Below, piece by piece: positions 56,160 to 64,000 of a DNA stretch of 64,000 nucleotides (positions are counted from its first letter, which is position 1; the number at the start of each line of letters is the position of its first letter). The notes below the pieces were generated by a model that did not search any database, was not told where the DNA came from, and was given only the letters and a program-made list of their open reading frames with translations. Origin of the DNA: Aliikangiella sp. G2MR2-5 (GTDB lineage: Bacteria > Pseudomonadota > Gammaproteobacteria > Enterobacterales > Kangiellaceae); contig NZ_JADPQF010000002.1 in assembly GCF_015687155.1 (NCBI RefSeq), forward strand, positions 434,001-498,000. The letters are read 5' to 3'. Made by a program: the position numbers and the translations under genes.

Positions 56160-59100
56160 TTAGCAACCACCTATCTTGTCTCTGTTGTATGTGCACTGGT
56201 CAGTTAAAGTATCAGCAATTTCATGAGCAATATTACTCACAGCTTCAATTGTATCTGGAACAATTGATGACGTAACGTTTACTGTCGATTCAATACCAAT
56301 AGAGCCACCTATTTTGAGTTGTGGTTTAATTTCAACAACTGCTTCGCTGACACCTATACTAGTTGTTCCATCAGCTAACCCTGAAACTTTTCCTGCTCCA
56401 TCACTAGATACCAATGTTTTGCTGATAGACACGGGACCAAAATTTCCTTCAGCAGTAACTTTTGTACTTGAAAACACGTCATTTTTCGCAGGGGATGTTC
56501 CGCTTTTTTCAATAGCTCCACTAACACCGATACCGAGACCAGCACCTAGTCTAGGCCCTCCTCCTGCAGCGAATCCTAGTTCTAGAGTCTCAGTGTCAAA
56601 GGACACACTAACTCCAACTTTCAAGCCAGCCACAGCTACTAATTCCCCATTAATTCCTAACGATAATTTAACCATACCACTTGGGTCTAAACTATTCATA
56701 GGGTCGTTTCCAACAAAAGCATACCAATTCATCCCATCCTGGTAGCCGATCGGATCTGTCTGCAGAAAACGCCCTAGTTCAGGGTGATACACTCGCGCTT
56801 TAAAATGATAAAGCTCGGTCCCTGGTATTAATATCTGCCCCGTGTAGCGAAATCGTGATGAACTATTATTAACAGGCTCACCAAAAGGTCCATATTGATG
56901 AGTAGTAACTAGTCCACCACTATTATTCGTTTCCGAAATAATCGAGCCGCGCTCATCAGAAAGAAGATAGCGCTTATTACCTGTGGAACTCCCTTCCATC
57001 CAGACCAGTGGGTTGTCTTCGGCAATACCATGAACATAACGTCTTAAAATTGTTCCCGAAGTGCTATATTCGGCAACCAATTCATCTTCATCATAAAGAA
57101 ATTTGGTAGAACTACCGTTATAGGTTGATTGGTTTAATCGGCCTATCGCATCGTATTTCAGAGTCAATGATTTCCCGGAAGCTGCTCCCGATATCAACCT
57201 GTTGTGCGCATTGTACGAATAGCTCCAGCCATCATAACCTTCAAGGTTACCATTCAGATCGTAGCGTAAAGATTTACCTGCAATCTGAGTGTATTGATTG
57301 AGTTCATTGACACTGTAGTTCTCAGTTCCAACAGTTGGTATTTTTATTTGGTAGCTGTTATTGGAAACCTGCCTCGAAACAATTTGATTTGATGGATTGT
57401 AGGATAGATCCGTATTATTAAAACCGATATGATCAAAGTCGCTAGCTCTACCTACTTCATCATATTTAAGATTGGAAACAACACCATTGCCTCGCGTAAT
57501 TCTTGTTAAACGCCCTAAAGAGTTATAGGAGTAGTTTACCAGGTTAGTACTTCCATACTCTTTCAGAGCAGTCAACGAACCAACAGCGTCATAATTGTAT
57601 GTGATGTAGTAACCATCGGGGTGTTTCAAACGCGAGCGTCGTCCGGCTGCATCGTATAGGTAAGATAGAGTCTTTCCGTCGATTGTTGAGGATTTTTTTC
57701 TCCCCAGCCCATCATAAGCGTAGCTAACAGTACTTGTACCACGACTAACGGAAGTCTGGCGGCCTAGTCCATCGTAGTTAAAATAGATAGTTGATTCACC
57801 TGGCACCGATGTATAGCGCGTTTGATCTCGCCCATCAAATACGTGAGTAAAAGTTGTTCCGTCTCTTTTTCGATAACTGGTTTGATTTCCATTTTTATCA
57901 TATTCAAAAGCTTCATAGGTTCCGTCCATGAAGGTAATTTTAGATAGTCGATCAAATCCGTCATAATCATAGGTCGTATAGTATTCATTACCATCAATAC
58001 GAATCGACACTTGACCATTTGCGCTGTAGTCCATTCGAATATCATTGCCCTGGCTTGGTGTTCCGTATCCAGAAGTTTTCTTTATAACTCGCGACTCTGA
58101 GTCATATGCCGTTAGTGTGATTCGATCTTTACCGTAACTACCTTCTGTTCCCAAAACACATGCAGAAGATGGAGGAGAGGCGAATATTGATGGATTCATC
58201 CTTGTTGCTTCGCATTGAATTCGATTGAGATCGTCATAGCTGGTCTGTGACAAAGCTACGATTCCTGCAGGTGAAGATTTGGTAGTCTGTGTTAACAGGC
58301 CATATGAATCATATTGAAAAGTTTTTGTATGTGAAACCGACAGGTTCGTGCTTGTCGGTGAAGTCACCGTGCCAGTTTCGACTTTTGAAAGTTGATCATC
58401 CTGATTACGATAAGCCATGCGGTTACTAACACGATACCCCGCTTGATTAACTGGACCGATACTCCATGTTTTTCTGCCAATAGAATCATAGCGACTGTAA
58501 GTTTTGTCCGCGGTACCAGCCAGAGGACCGTCAGTAGAAACTAACCTTCCAGCACTGTCATATTGATGGGTAGTAATCTGGCTCAGTGTACCAGCGCCGT
58601 TAGTTTGCTCTACAGTAAGAGGTAGGCTTGTATTTCCCCAATAAGTGTATTTGGTAATCTGCTCATTCTCTGTACCACATTCGTTTTCCGCACAAACAGA
58701 AACTTGTTTTACGCGGTAAGGACTCGAGTAGTAGGTGTAGGTTGTCTTACGACGGTTTCCATTCGCGTCAGCGGGCTCTAACATTGTTAGCAGACCACCG
58801 TGAGTAGAATCGAAGGTATAATCTGTTCGGTTTCCCTTACCATCAATGGTATAGGTAGGTCGATAACATCCAAATAAGACACAACTACCTGTGTTGTAGT
58901 TAGCAACTACTGTGATATCCGCAAGCCCGCTTCCCGGCTTTGCTTTCGTTGTTTTAGATGTGACATTTCCGTATGCGTCATAAGTATAATGAACCGAGTT
59001 TCCTTCGGGAAATATGATTTTTTTGATTCTATTATTTGTGGTATAGCCATACCGGGTTGTGTTGCCCTGACTATCAGTTTCAGCAGTAACCAACTGACGA

Positions 59101-60203
59101 TGATTAGGTGCCCCCCATACTGCATAATCAAGTTTTCGGTAATAGCCTTCCGGACCGGTAATGACGAGTGTAGAAAACTGCTTGCGAGGGTCATAACCTG
59201 TCCCTGATTTGGCGGTATAGGCATAATTGTAAGTAACCCCTTTCGTTTCGACTGAAGTTACAAAATTACTGTGGCTGATGCCCGCATAATTTTGAGTTGC
59301 AGAAGAAACGCTAGTGACATAGTTAGTTGAGGAAGGCAGTTTAAACTTATAATTTCTGGCTTGTTCAGAAGTACCAAGCGCATTGATCAATCCTGTGTAG
59401 TAAAAAGTCCGTCCACTGAGATCATCAAAATATCCGTTATTGCCAGGATGGGAAAACTTTGCCAGAACTGTCGATGGATTTTTAGTTGCAACTATGTAAG
59501 CTTGCTTAAGAGCGCCCCAACCATACGAACCTGTTGTGATGTCATTGGACCGATAAGAAATATGGAGTTCATATCCCAGAGAGGAACTAACCTTTGTAGG
59601 ACGATGATAAGTTACAACGCCTTCAGTTGTTGTATCATAGGTAAGCGATAGTATTTCACCCGTAGGAAACTTGATGCTGCTCGCATACCAGGTCCCCTCT
59701 TCGGCTTTTTTATCAAGTGCATTATTCCACTGAAATAATGAGGATTGCAGATTATATCTCACTTCAATGCCTGTACCTCCCTGCGTATAAAGAAAGTTTT
59801 TGGTACGCATATTTCCTCTTAATTGCGAACCTGTTGAATTGGAAGCTACGCAATCATAGGAAAGACAAGTGAAGTATTCGGAAGTACTTGCTCCATAAGT
59901 TAGAGAGTAGGTTTCTCTTCTTTGTGATGTACCACCACCACCAGCAGAATCTCTCCAAAGAGTTCCGGTAATTTTGGAATCCAGTTTTTGTAATGTTTGA
60001 AAATTTAAGTTTGGCGCGGCAGGAATGCTCAATACGGGTAGCTGAGGTCTATACTTACCACTGAGAAGGTCAACAGAATTGATATCCGGTTCAATTTGAA
60101 GCGGCTTAATATGATACTCGGCGGACTCCGTAGCGCCTGCAGCATTCGAATGTAGTAGCACAATTGAAGCTACAAAATAAAAGAATCTTATGATCTTGTT
60201 CAT
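56160..60203 (-). CDS. Secreted Rhs-like YD-repeat protein
   Basis: 1347 aa with a signal peptide (residues ~1-24). Many YD repeats (for example YDGLGRQTSVSRG, YDAAGRRSRLKHPDG) through residues ~350-1080, then the Rhs core ending RYTGQILIPGTELYHFKARV and LGRFLQTDPIGYQDG, and the DPSGM junction. The ~200-residue tail after this is the variable effector part. It is Gly/Val/Ser-rich and resembles a channel or membrane-active protein rather than a nuclease. The N-terminal signal peptide indicates Sec export, unlike type VI Rhs effectors. It follows the small YD-repeat gene by 37 bp. Confidence 0.88.
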   Translation of the reverse strand: MNKIIRFFYFVASIVLLHSNAAGATESAEYHIKPLQIEPDINSVDLLSGKYRPQLPVLSIPAAPNLNFQTLQKLDSKITGTLWRDSAGGGGTSQRRETYSLTYGASTSEYFTCLSYDCVASNSTGSQLRGNMRTKNFLYTQGGTGIEVRYNLQSSLFQWNNALDKKAEEGTWYASSIKFPTGEILSLTYDTTTEGVVTYHRPTKVSSSLGYELHISYRSNDITTGSYGWGALKQAYIVATKNPSTVLAKFSHPGNNGYFDDLSGRTFYYTGLINALGTSEQARNYKFKLPSSTNYVTSVSSATQNYAGISHSNFVTSVETKGVTYNYAYTAKSGTGYDPRKQFSTLVITGPEGYYRKLDYAVWGAPNHRQLVTAETDSQGNTTRYGYTTNNRIKKIIFPEGNSVHYTYDAYGNVTSKTTKAKPGSGLADITVVANYNTGSCVLFGCYRPTYTIDGKGNRTDYTFDSTHGGLLTMLEPADANGNRRKTTYTYYSSPYRVKQVSVCAENECGTENEQITKYTYWGNTSLPLTVEQTNGAGTLSQITTHQYDSAGRLVSTDGPLAGTADKTYSRYDSIGRKTWSIGPVNQAGYRVSNRMAYRNQDDQLSKVETGTVTSPTSTNLSVSHTKTFQYDSYGLLTQTTKSSPAGIVALSQTSYDDLNRIQCEATRMNPSIFASPPSSACVLGTEGSYGKDRITLTAYDSESRVIKKTSGYGTPSQGNDIRMDYSANGQVSIRIDGNEYYTTYDYDGFDRLSKITFMDGTYEAFEYDKNGNQTSYRKRDGTTFTHVFDGRDQTRYTSVPGESTIYFNYDGLGRQTSVSRGTSTVSYAYDGLGRKKSSTIDGKTLSYLYDAAGRRSRLKHPDGYYITYNYDAVGSLTALKEYGSTNLVNYSYNSLGRLTRITRGNGVVSNLKYDEVGRASDFDHIGFNNTDLSYNPSNQIVSRQVSNNSYQIKIPTVGTENYSVNELNQYTQIAGKSLRYDLNGNLEGYDGWSYSYNAHNRLISGAASGKSLTLKYDAIGRLNQSTYNGSSTKFLYDEDELVAEYSTSGTILRRYVHGIAEDNPLVWMEGSSTGNKRYLLSDERGSIISETNNSGGLVTTHQYGPFGEPVNNSSSRFRYTGQILIPGTELYHFKARVYHPELGRFLQTDPIGYQDGMNWYAFVGNDPMNSLDPSGMVKLSLGINGELVAVAGLKVGVSVSFDTETLELGFAAGGGPRLGAGLGIGVSGAIEKSGTSPAKNDVFSSTKVTAEGNFGPVSISKTLVSSDGAGKVSGLADGTTSIGVSEAVVEIKPQLKIGGSIGIESTVNVTSSIVPDTIEAVSNIAHEIADTLTDQCTYNRDKIGGC

Positions 60204-60240
60204 GAATTTCTCGCAAACTATAGGTTAATTATTTCTGAGG

Positions 60241-60717
60241 CTATCGAAGGTTAAAGCCGCCACTAGATATTCGGATCATTTTTGATTGAAATGCGCTTTT
60301 GCTTCCGTTCACGCAAGTAATCTTTACAATCATCGATTCAAAAACTCTAAAGGACCGACTCCCTGAAGTAGGTAAATCCGTATATCCGTTGGTGCTTCCG
60401 TTTCTGGCAAGTTCACAACTAATTGCGTTTTGGGAAACCCAGCTAACGGTTGCCCAGTCACCCGCACTGGCAACCGAACTAGGCACACTAAAACTGGAAA
60501 TAATTGGCTCTGGAGTTTCAACTGCTCCACCATTGGTCACGGCAGAACGATTCCCTGCTTTGTCATAGGTATAATTAATTTCTTCATTAGCTGAATTTTT
60601 CACCTGAACAAGTCTTCCTCTTGCATCATATTGGTAGCTAGTAGAAGACGAAGCTAAAATCGTCGTCGACGAAAACAAAGCAACGAGTCCAATAGCCCGC
60701 AAACTCAAAGTCATCAT
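60241..60717 (-). CDS. Short secreted YD-repeat protein
   Basis: 158 aa. Signal peptide ending near ILASSS, one or two YD repeats (YQYDARGRLVQVKNS, YTYDKAGNRSAV), then an Ig-like beta domain with two cysteines. It resembles a truncated Rhs-type N-terminus and is transcribed together with the large YD-repeat gene, which starts 37 bp downstream. Its role may be accessory to export or assembly. Confidence 0.75.
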   Translation of the reverse strand: MMTLSLRAIGLVALFSSTTILASSSTSYQYDARGRLVQVKNSANEEINYTYDKAGNRSAVTNGGAVETPEPIISSFSVPSSVASAGDWATVSWVSQNAISCELARNGSTNGYTDLPTSGSRSFRVFESMIVKITCVNGSKSAFQSKMIRISSGGFNLR

Positions 60718-61024
60718 TGATAAGCATCCTTTTGATTAATAAATAGAGAACATAAAATTTGAAAACTAGAGGCAAGGAAGTTGAATAAACTAAAAGTCGA
60801 GAGTATTGATGAGACAGAGTAAGAGGCAATCAACCCCTCAAAGGATTTCGATGTTGCACAGGTCAAACACAATCGAAAAGCTGGGAAAAATACGTAGGAT
60901 AGTACGAATAAGATACGGCTTTGCTTCACTCTTCCCTCAACGTCAACTTTATTGCTGTATAGTTTTCTAGTTGAGGAATCCTATTACAAGTGCTTGATTT
61001 ATTTACGAAGAATCTTTGAACTAT
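60718..61024. other. Intergenic region upstream of the Rhs operon
   Basis: No convincing gene. It contains regulatory site E at its far end (61025-61053). No clear -35/-10 pair was assigned. Confidence 0.55.
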
Positions 61025-61053
61025 TACGACCATTCATTATAAAAATACGTCGT
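61025..61053 (-). promoter_or_regulatory. Variant direct-repeat site E (CGAC-N17-CGTC)
   Basis: CGAC at 61027-61030 and CGTC at 61048-61051, the same 21-bp spacing as sites A-D, context TACGACCATTCATTATAA. Located 310 bp upstream of the YD-repeat/Rhs operon. Confidence 0.4.
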
Positions 61054-61068
61054 TTTATATTTTGTGGG

Positions 61069-61090
61069 GCAAAAAGCCGACTTAGTCGGA
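61069..61090 (-). terminator. Terminator overlapping the hydrolase stop codon
   Basis: Minus strand CCGAC-TAA-GTCGG followed by CTTTTTG; the loop is the TAA stop codon of the alpha/beta hydrolase gene. Confidence 0.6.
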
Positions 61091-61882
61091 GTTCCATTTT
61101 AGTATTTGCTCAACTACCGGCAAAGGGTCTTGCATCCAGTTAAAGTGACCGGTTTTCCCTGATGGAAAATCCCCCTTACCTAAATGCATGTAGGTGACTT
61201 CACTTGCCGAGAGCTTTTTACCGAGATTCTGAGCTGATTTTGGCGGTGCAAGTATGTCATCGTCGATAGTAATCAATAGCGCTCGCTTTTTGAGCTGATG
61301 ACAGAGAGTTTCAAATTCATGCGGATTACCTTCCACTCTATATTCGCCACTGCTGACCGAGCGACTCCAGTCTCTAATTACCTGACGAGCCTCTCGTCCG
61401 GCAAACCCCAGTTTTCGTCCAGGAAAATGACCGATTGCAGCGGCAATCCAACGCATCAGTTTGGACGAAATAAACAGGCCTAAATTACTGGGAAACTGCC
61501 AACCTTTAAAATATGGCGTACCAGTAGCGACTCCAACCATTCCCTCAAACTCATCCGGGTATTGACACAGGGCAAGCAACCCCAGCTGTCCCCCAAGAGA
61601 ATGACCGAGAATGTACATCGGGTTTTGTGGAAAATCCTCACGAACTTGCTTGATGGCAACGGGGAGATCATCACTTAAGATATGGTTATAGCCAAAATTT
61701 ACCTTGCGCGAAGCCCGCAAATTACTACTTCCCAATCCACGCCATTCAAATAACGCCGTCGCAACCCCTTCTGCGTTAAGGTTTTCGGCAAGGGGTAAGT
61801 ATTTACGAGCCGGTACGCCCATGGCCGGCAAACACAGGAACACGGGCTGCTTTGGATTCTGATTACCTGCGGAAACAATCAA
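61082..61882 (-). CDS. Alpha/beta hydrolase (S33-like)
   Basis: 266 aa. Nucleophile Ser in YILGHSLGGQLG and the catalytic His near GKTGHFNWM. The fold matches lysophospholipase or esterase-type hydrolases; substrate unknown. The start is a TTG at 61882 with no strong ribosome site; the same frame extends 50 nt upstream without ATG, so the true start is uncertain. It overlaps a short frame upstream by 4 nt. Confidence 0.75.
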   Translation of the reverse strand: MIVSAGNQNPKQPVFLCLPAMGVPARKYLPLAENLNAEGVATALFEWRGLGSSNLRASRKVNFGYNHILSDDLPVAIKQVREDFPQNPMYILGHSLGGQLGLLALCQYPDEFEGMVGVATGTPYFKGWQFPSNLGLFISSKLMRWIAAAIGHFPGRKLGFAGREARQVIRDWSRSVSSGEYRVEGNPHEFETLCHQLKKRALLITIDDDILAPPKSAQNLGKKLSASEVTYMHLGKGDFPSGKTGHFNWMQDPLPVVEQILKWNSD

Positions 61883-62103
61883 ATCATGCTCAGCGCCATC
61901 AGAACTCTGTAATCGATAGGTTTTAATAGGACTTCCCTTGAATTTTGCTGTAATTCCGCCAGTTTAGAGGATTTTAACAACTCATCCAACCAGTTAAAGA
62001 AAAATTCTTTGGCCTTCGAATATCTCTGCCTGACCAGCTGTTCCGAACAAAATACGAATTCAGCCCCTAATCGCCCGCCATTAAAGGCACACAGGGGTTG
62101 CAT
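61879..62103 (-). CDS. Hypothetical 74-aa protein upstream of the hydrolase
   Basis: Not recognised. Helical, charged (KAKEFFFNWLDELLKSSKLA), no signal peptide. It overlaps the hydrolase start by 4 nt in the common ATGA-like arrangement, which suggests translational coupling, but it could be a chance frame. Confidence 0.35.
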   Translation of the reverse strand: MQPLCAFNGGRLGAEFVFCSEQLVRQRYSKAKEFFFNWLDELLKSSKLAELQQNSREVLLKPIDYRVLMALSMI

Positions 62104-62126
62104 TACCTGATTAAGATCGGTAAGAT
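62098..62126 (+). promoter_or_regulatory. Possible sigma-70 promoter of rpmE
   Basis: TTGCAT (62098-62103), 17-bp spacer, TAAGAT (62121-62126), about 110 bp before the rpmE ATG. Confidence 0.35.
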
Positions 62127-62235
62127 CGCGCGTCCCATTAATGGTGTATGGTATTTGAGCAGTCGAACTAGTCTTAAATAAGACTTAAGTCCAGTCTGGC
62201 TTTTATGGCGATACCCAAAATATAGAGATTAGACG

Positions 62236-62451
62236 ATGAAAACTGATATCCATCCAAATTACGAGCAAATCACTGCAACTTGTAGCTGTGGCAACAAAGT
62301 TGAAGTTGGTTCAACTCTTTGTAAAGACATCAATCTGGACGTATGTTCAGCTTGCCACCCTTTCTACACTGGTAAGCAAAAAATGGTTGATACTGGTGGT
62401 CGTGTTGACAGATTCCGTAAACGTTTCGGTGCACGTTCACTTAAAAAGTAA
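62236..62451 (+). CDS. rpmE: 50S ribosomal protein L31 (zinc-binding form)
   Basis: 71 aa, usual length. The zinc-binding cysteines of the C+ form are present (TCSCG and VCSACHP). The 3' end is followed at 40 bp by an intrinsic terminator located inside the next gene. Confidence 0.96.
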   Translation: MKTDIHPNYEQITATCSCGNKVEVGSTLCKDINLDVCSACHPFYTGKQKMVDTGGRVDRFRKRFGARSLKK

Positions 62452-62469
62452 GCCTGGCTTTATCGAGTC

Positions 62470-63273
62470 ATGTTACTTGACCCAATATCAAAAAAGACGC
62501 TTTTTAGCGTCTTTTTTATTGCCTGTCTTTTCTCATTCAAAACAGCAGCACTTCCCGCCCACTGCCCTAGCAAAGACATTATAAAATCGACGAATATCAG
62601 CGTGGATAAAGTGAAGTGGCTCCCCGACGGCGATACAATTCATACCGAAAATGGTAAAAAGCTCCGCTTGCTCAATATCGATACCCCGGAAATCAACGCC
62701 AACAAGGATAAACCCGCCGAGCCATTTTCAGTCGCAGCCAAAGAACGGCTGGAAAAGCTTATCGGCCCGCCACAAACAATTTATTGGCAAACCGATTACC
62801 AAAAAAAAGATCGCTACGGACGAATACTCGCCCATGTTTTTAATCAAAAAGGCGAGCTGCTAAGCGCAAAACTACTGGAGCAGGGCCACGCCAGAATGCT
62901 GGTCATTCCGCCCAACGACGGTTACTGGCAATGCCTGAAAGCCATTGAAAATAACGCAGTCAAAATGAAAGCCGGACTCTGGTCCGTTAAGGCAAACCGG
63001 GCAAAGAGCAAAAATGCTATTCTCCAGAAAAAAGGCTTTCAATGGGTTGCCGGAACGATTACCGAGCGCTACCAGTCAAAGAAAAATCTATGGTTCGTGT
63101 TAGACGATAAACTTTGGGTCGGGCTCCCGAATGATCGTCACAGCTATTTTGAAAAAGAACTGCTCAATAAAAAAGTCGGTGATCGACTGTCGTTAAACGG
63201 TTTTGTTTATCAATCACACGGCAAGTTAAGAGTAAAGTTGAAACATCCGGGAATGTTGATGGGTGATAATTAG
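62470..63273 (+). CDS. Secreted thermonuclease-like (SNase) protein
   Basis: 267 aa. Signal peptide MLLDPISKKTLFSVFFIACL... to the LPAHC region. Staphylococcal-nuclease fold with WLPDGDTI, LRLLNIDTPEIN (active-site Arg and Asp) and the second Arg in KKDRYGRILA. It is likely a periplasmic or secreted nuclease; the C-terminal ~100 residues (from ~170) form an extra OB-like part. The start at 62470 is 19 nt past the rpmE stop. The rpmE terminator hairpin lies inside its signal peptide coding sequence. Confidence 0.82.
   Translation: MLLDPISKKTLFSVFFIACLFSFKTAALPAHCPSKDIIKSTNISVDKVKWLPDGDTIHTENGKKLRLLNIDTPEINANKDKPAEPFSVAAKERLEKLIGPPQTIYWQTDYQKKDRYGRILAHVFNQKGELLSAKLLEQGHARMLVIPPNDGYWQCLKAIENNAVKMKAGLWSVKANRAKSKNAILQKKGFQWVAGTITERYQSKKNLWFVLDDKLWVGLPNDRHSYFEKELLNKKVGDRLSLNGFVYQSHGKLRVKLKHPGMLMGDN
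62490..62518 (+). terminator. rpmE intrinsic terminator within the SNase coding sequence
   Basis: GACGC-TTTTTA-GCGTC followed by TTTTTT, with an upstream A-run. It is a textbook terminator 40 bp after rpmE and simultaneously codes for KKTLFSVFF of the thermonuclease signal peptide. Confidence 0.85.
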
Positions 63274-63420
63274 ATTTAGTGAACAAGCCTAGTCTAAAGC
63301 AGACTCGCTATGCCCTAACATTCCTCTACTCTTTCTGAAGTTTCATTCACTCCACAAGGCCGTTATAACAGCAGAGCGAATCGTCCACAGATTTTTTAAA
63401 GTGTTCTAACAAGCAGAGCA

Positions 63421-63616
63421 CTGGAAAATAATGATGATAAGACCCGAAGGGGTGAGGCAAGGATGCCGAACTTTTTTAACGGCCAGGAAGGCCGTTTAAA
63501 AAATCCAGCATTATTTGAAGCGCGCAAGGTACCAGGCGCTGTTCGCCTGGCTTGTTAGCACACAGGGGTACTTTTGCCTACTTTTGTTACTCCTGACAAA
63601 AGTAGGTCGCACGCAA
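63421..63616. repeat. Interspersed hairpin repeat before maeA
   Basis: The gap 63274-63656 has no gene. It contains two strong inverted repeats: TTTTTTAACGGCC-AGGAA-GGCCGTTTAAAAAA (63472-63503) and CCTACTTTTGT/ACAAAAGTAGG (63577-63606). The second is of the same style as the hairpins in the 18.2-18.9-kb element (ACTTTTTGT...ACAAAAAGT). It looks like an interspersed chromosomal repeat family. Confidence 0.5.
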
Positions 63617-63656
63617 GCGTAGCGGTGCAAAACAAAGCGCCTATCAAAAACCAGAA

Positions 63657-64000
63657 CTAGAAAGAAGTCCTTCTATACTCCCGATACTCCGGCATCCAGA
63701 AATTTTTCTCTACTCTTTTCGCCAGGACTTTCGGTTCGATTTTGGTCGCAACTCCCTGCTCCATCGCCTTAAGCCCGACTTTATTAGCAATATACTTACT
63801 CACTTCACGAATTTGATTGAGTGCGGGTAACAGGTCATCCCCTTCACCTTTAACTAAGGGCGAACACTCAGCGAGCGCTTCACTCGAAGTCATAAACATT
63901 TCTTCTGTCACTCGAGTTGCACCGCTGGCGATGACCCCGAGGCCAACACCAGGAAATATGTAGCTGTTATTACATTGCGCGATCGGATAGCTGTTGCCCT
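63657..64000 (-). CDS. maeA: NAD-dependent malic enzyme, C-terminal part (partial)
   Basis: About 114 codons, open to the window edge. The C-terminus has the malic enzyme pattern [30 protein letters not shown] and the ending [14 protein letters not shown]. Converts malate to pyruvate and CO2. The N-terminal and catalytic parts lie outside the window. Confidence 0.88.
   Translation of the reverse strand, partial: GNSYPIAQCNNSYIFPGVGLGVIASGATRVTEEMFMTSSEALAECSPLVKGEGDDLLPALNQIREVSKYIANKVGLKAMEQGVATKIEPKVLAKRVEKNFWMPEYREYRRTSF

Noticed and set aside
47794-61882. Prophage, integrative element or pathogenicity island
   Set aside because: No integrase, att repeats, tRNA junction or phage structural genes were found; codon use was not measured.

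Overview
The window looks like chromosomal DNA of a moderately AT-rich gammaproteobacterium. The strongest taxonomic signal is the minus-strand run prmA - zinc-ribbon/DUF3426 gene - dusB - fis - purH - purD, a gammaproteobacterial gene order. A marine, Kangiella-like or other oceanospirillalean/alteromonad relative would fit, but the genus cannot be fixed from this sequence. No integrase, phage, plasmid or CRISPR genes were seen. Layout: 1-5.7 kb holds the start of a Tat-exported protein, a TldE/TldD pair in which TldD carries a Tat signal, and a solute-binding protein paired with a degenerate GGDEF protein. 5.9-13.3 kb is the housekeeping pur/fis/dus/prm block. 13.3-21 kb has a Lon-like protease, threonine aldolase, a secreted isoaspartyl methyltransferase, a 685-bp inverted-repeat element (MITE-like) and a serine hydrolase. 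21-30.4 kb is a hydroxyproline and X-Pro/X-Hyp dipeptide catabolic cluster: epimerase, FAD oxidase, deaminase, semialdehyde dehydrogenase, two M24 peptidases, a cupin and a GntR regulator with two winged-helix domains. Three copies of a GTACA-core operator lie at its promoters. 30.5-39.3 kb is a mix of small enzymes, regulators and exported proteins, ending in a broken REP-associated transposase. 

39.5-45.7 kb is a complete RtcR-controlled RNA-repair locus. Going away from a sigma-54 promoter (43868-43883, minus strand) there is a structured leader RNA, two back-to-back tRNA-like sequences (Glu-UUC-like, then Asn-GUU-like with C at position 33 and an encoded CCA), a slipin, a Pol-beta-type nucleotidyltransferase, rtcB and a small unknown gene. 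rtcR diverges on the plus strand. rtcA is absent. The likely logic is that RtcR senses tRNA fragments through its CARF domain and activates sigma-54 transcription of ligase, nucleotidyltransferase and the tRNA-like RNAs. 

47.8-61.1 kb looks like a dedicated secretion/sensing island. It has a Bacteroidetes-style hybrid two-component regulator (beta-propeller sensor, kinase, receiver, AraC domain in one protein), four small secreted Cys/Pro-rich peptides (one only 53 aa), a secreted PKD protein, a short YD-repeat protein, a 1347-aa Rhs-like YD-repeat protein and a membrane zinc-ribbon protein right behind it. Four direct repeats CGAC-N17-CGAC, each with exactly 21 bp between half-sites (the classic AraC-type spacing), lie upstream of the transcription units, and a fifth with CGTC in the second half lies upstream of the Rhs operon. 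Two of the peptide genes are a segmental duplication that includes their 250-bp upstream regions. This putative regulon and the tRNA-like pair in the rtc operon are the two most promising undescribed systems here. The window ends with an alpha/beta hydrolase, rpmE, a secreted thermonuclease whose signal peptide is encoded across the rpmE terminator, an interspersed hairpin repeat, and the 3' end of a malic enzyme gene.
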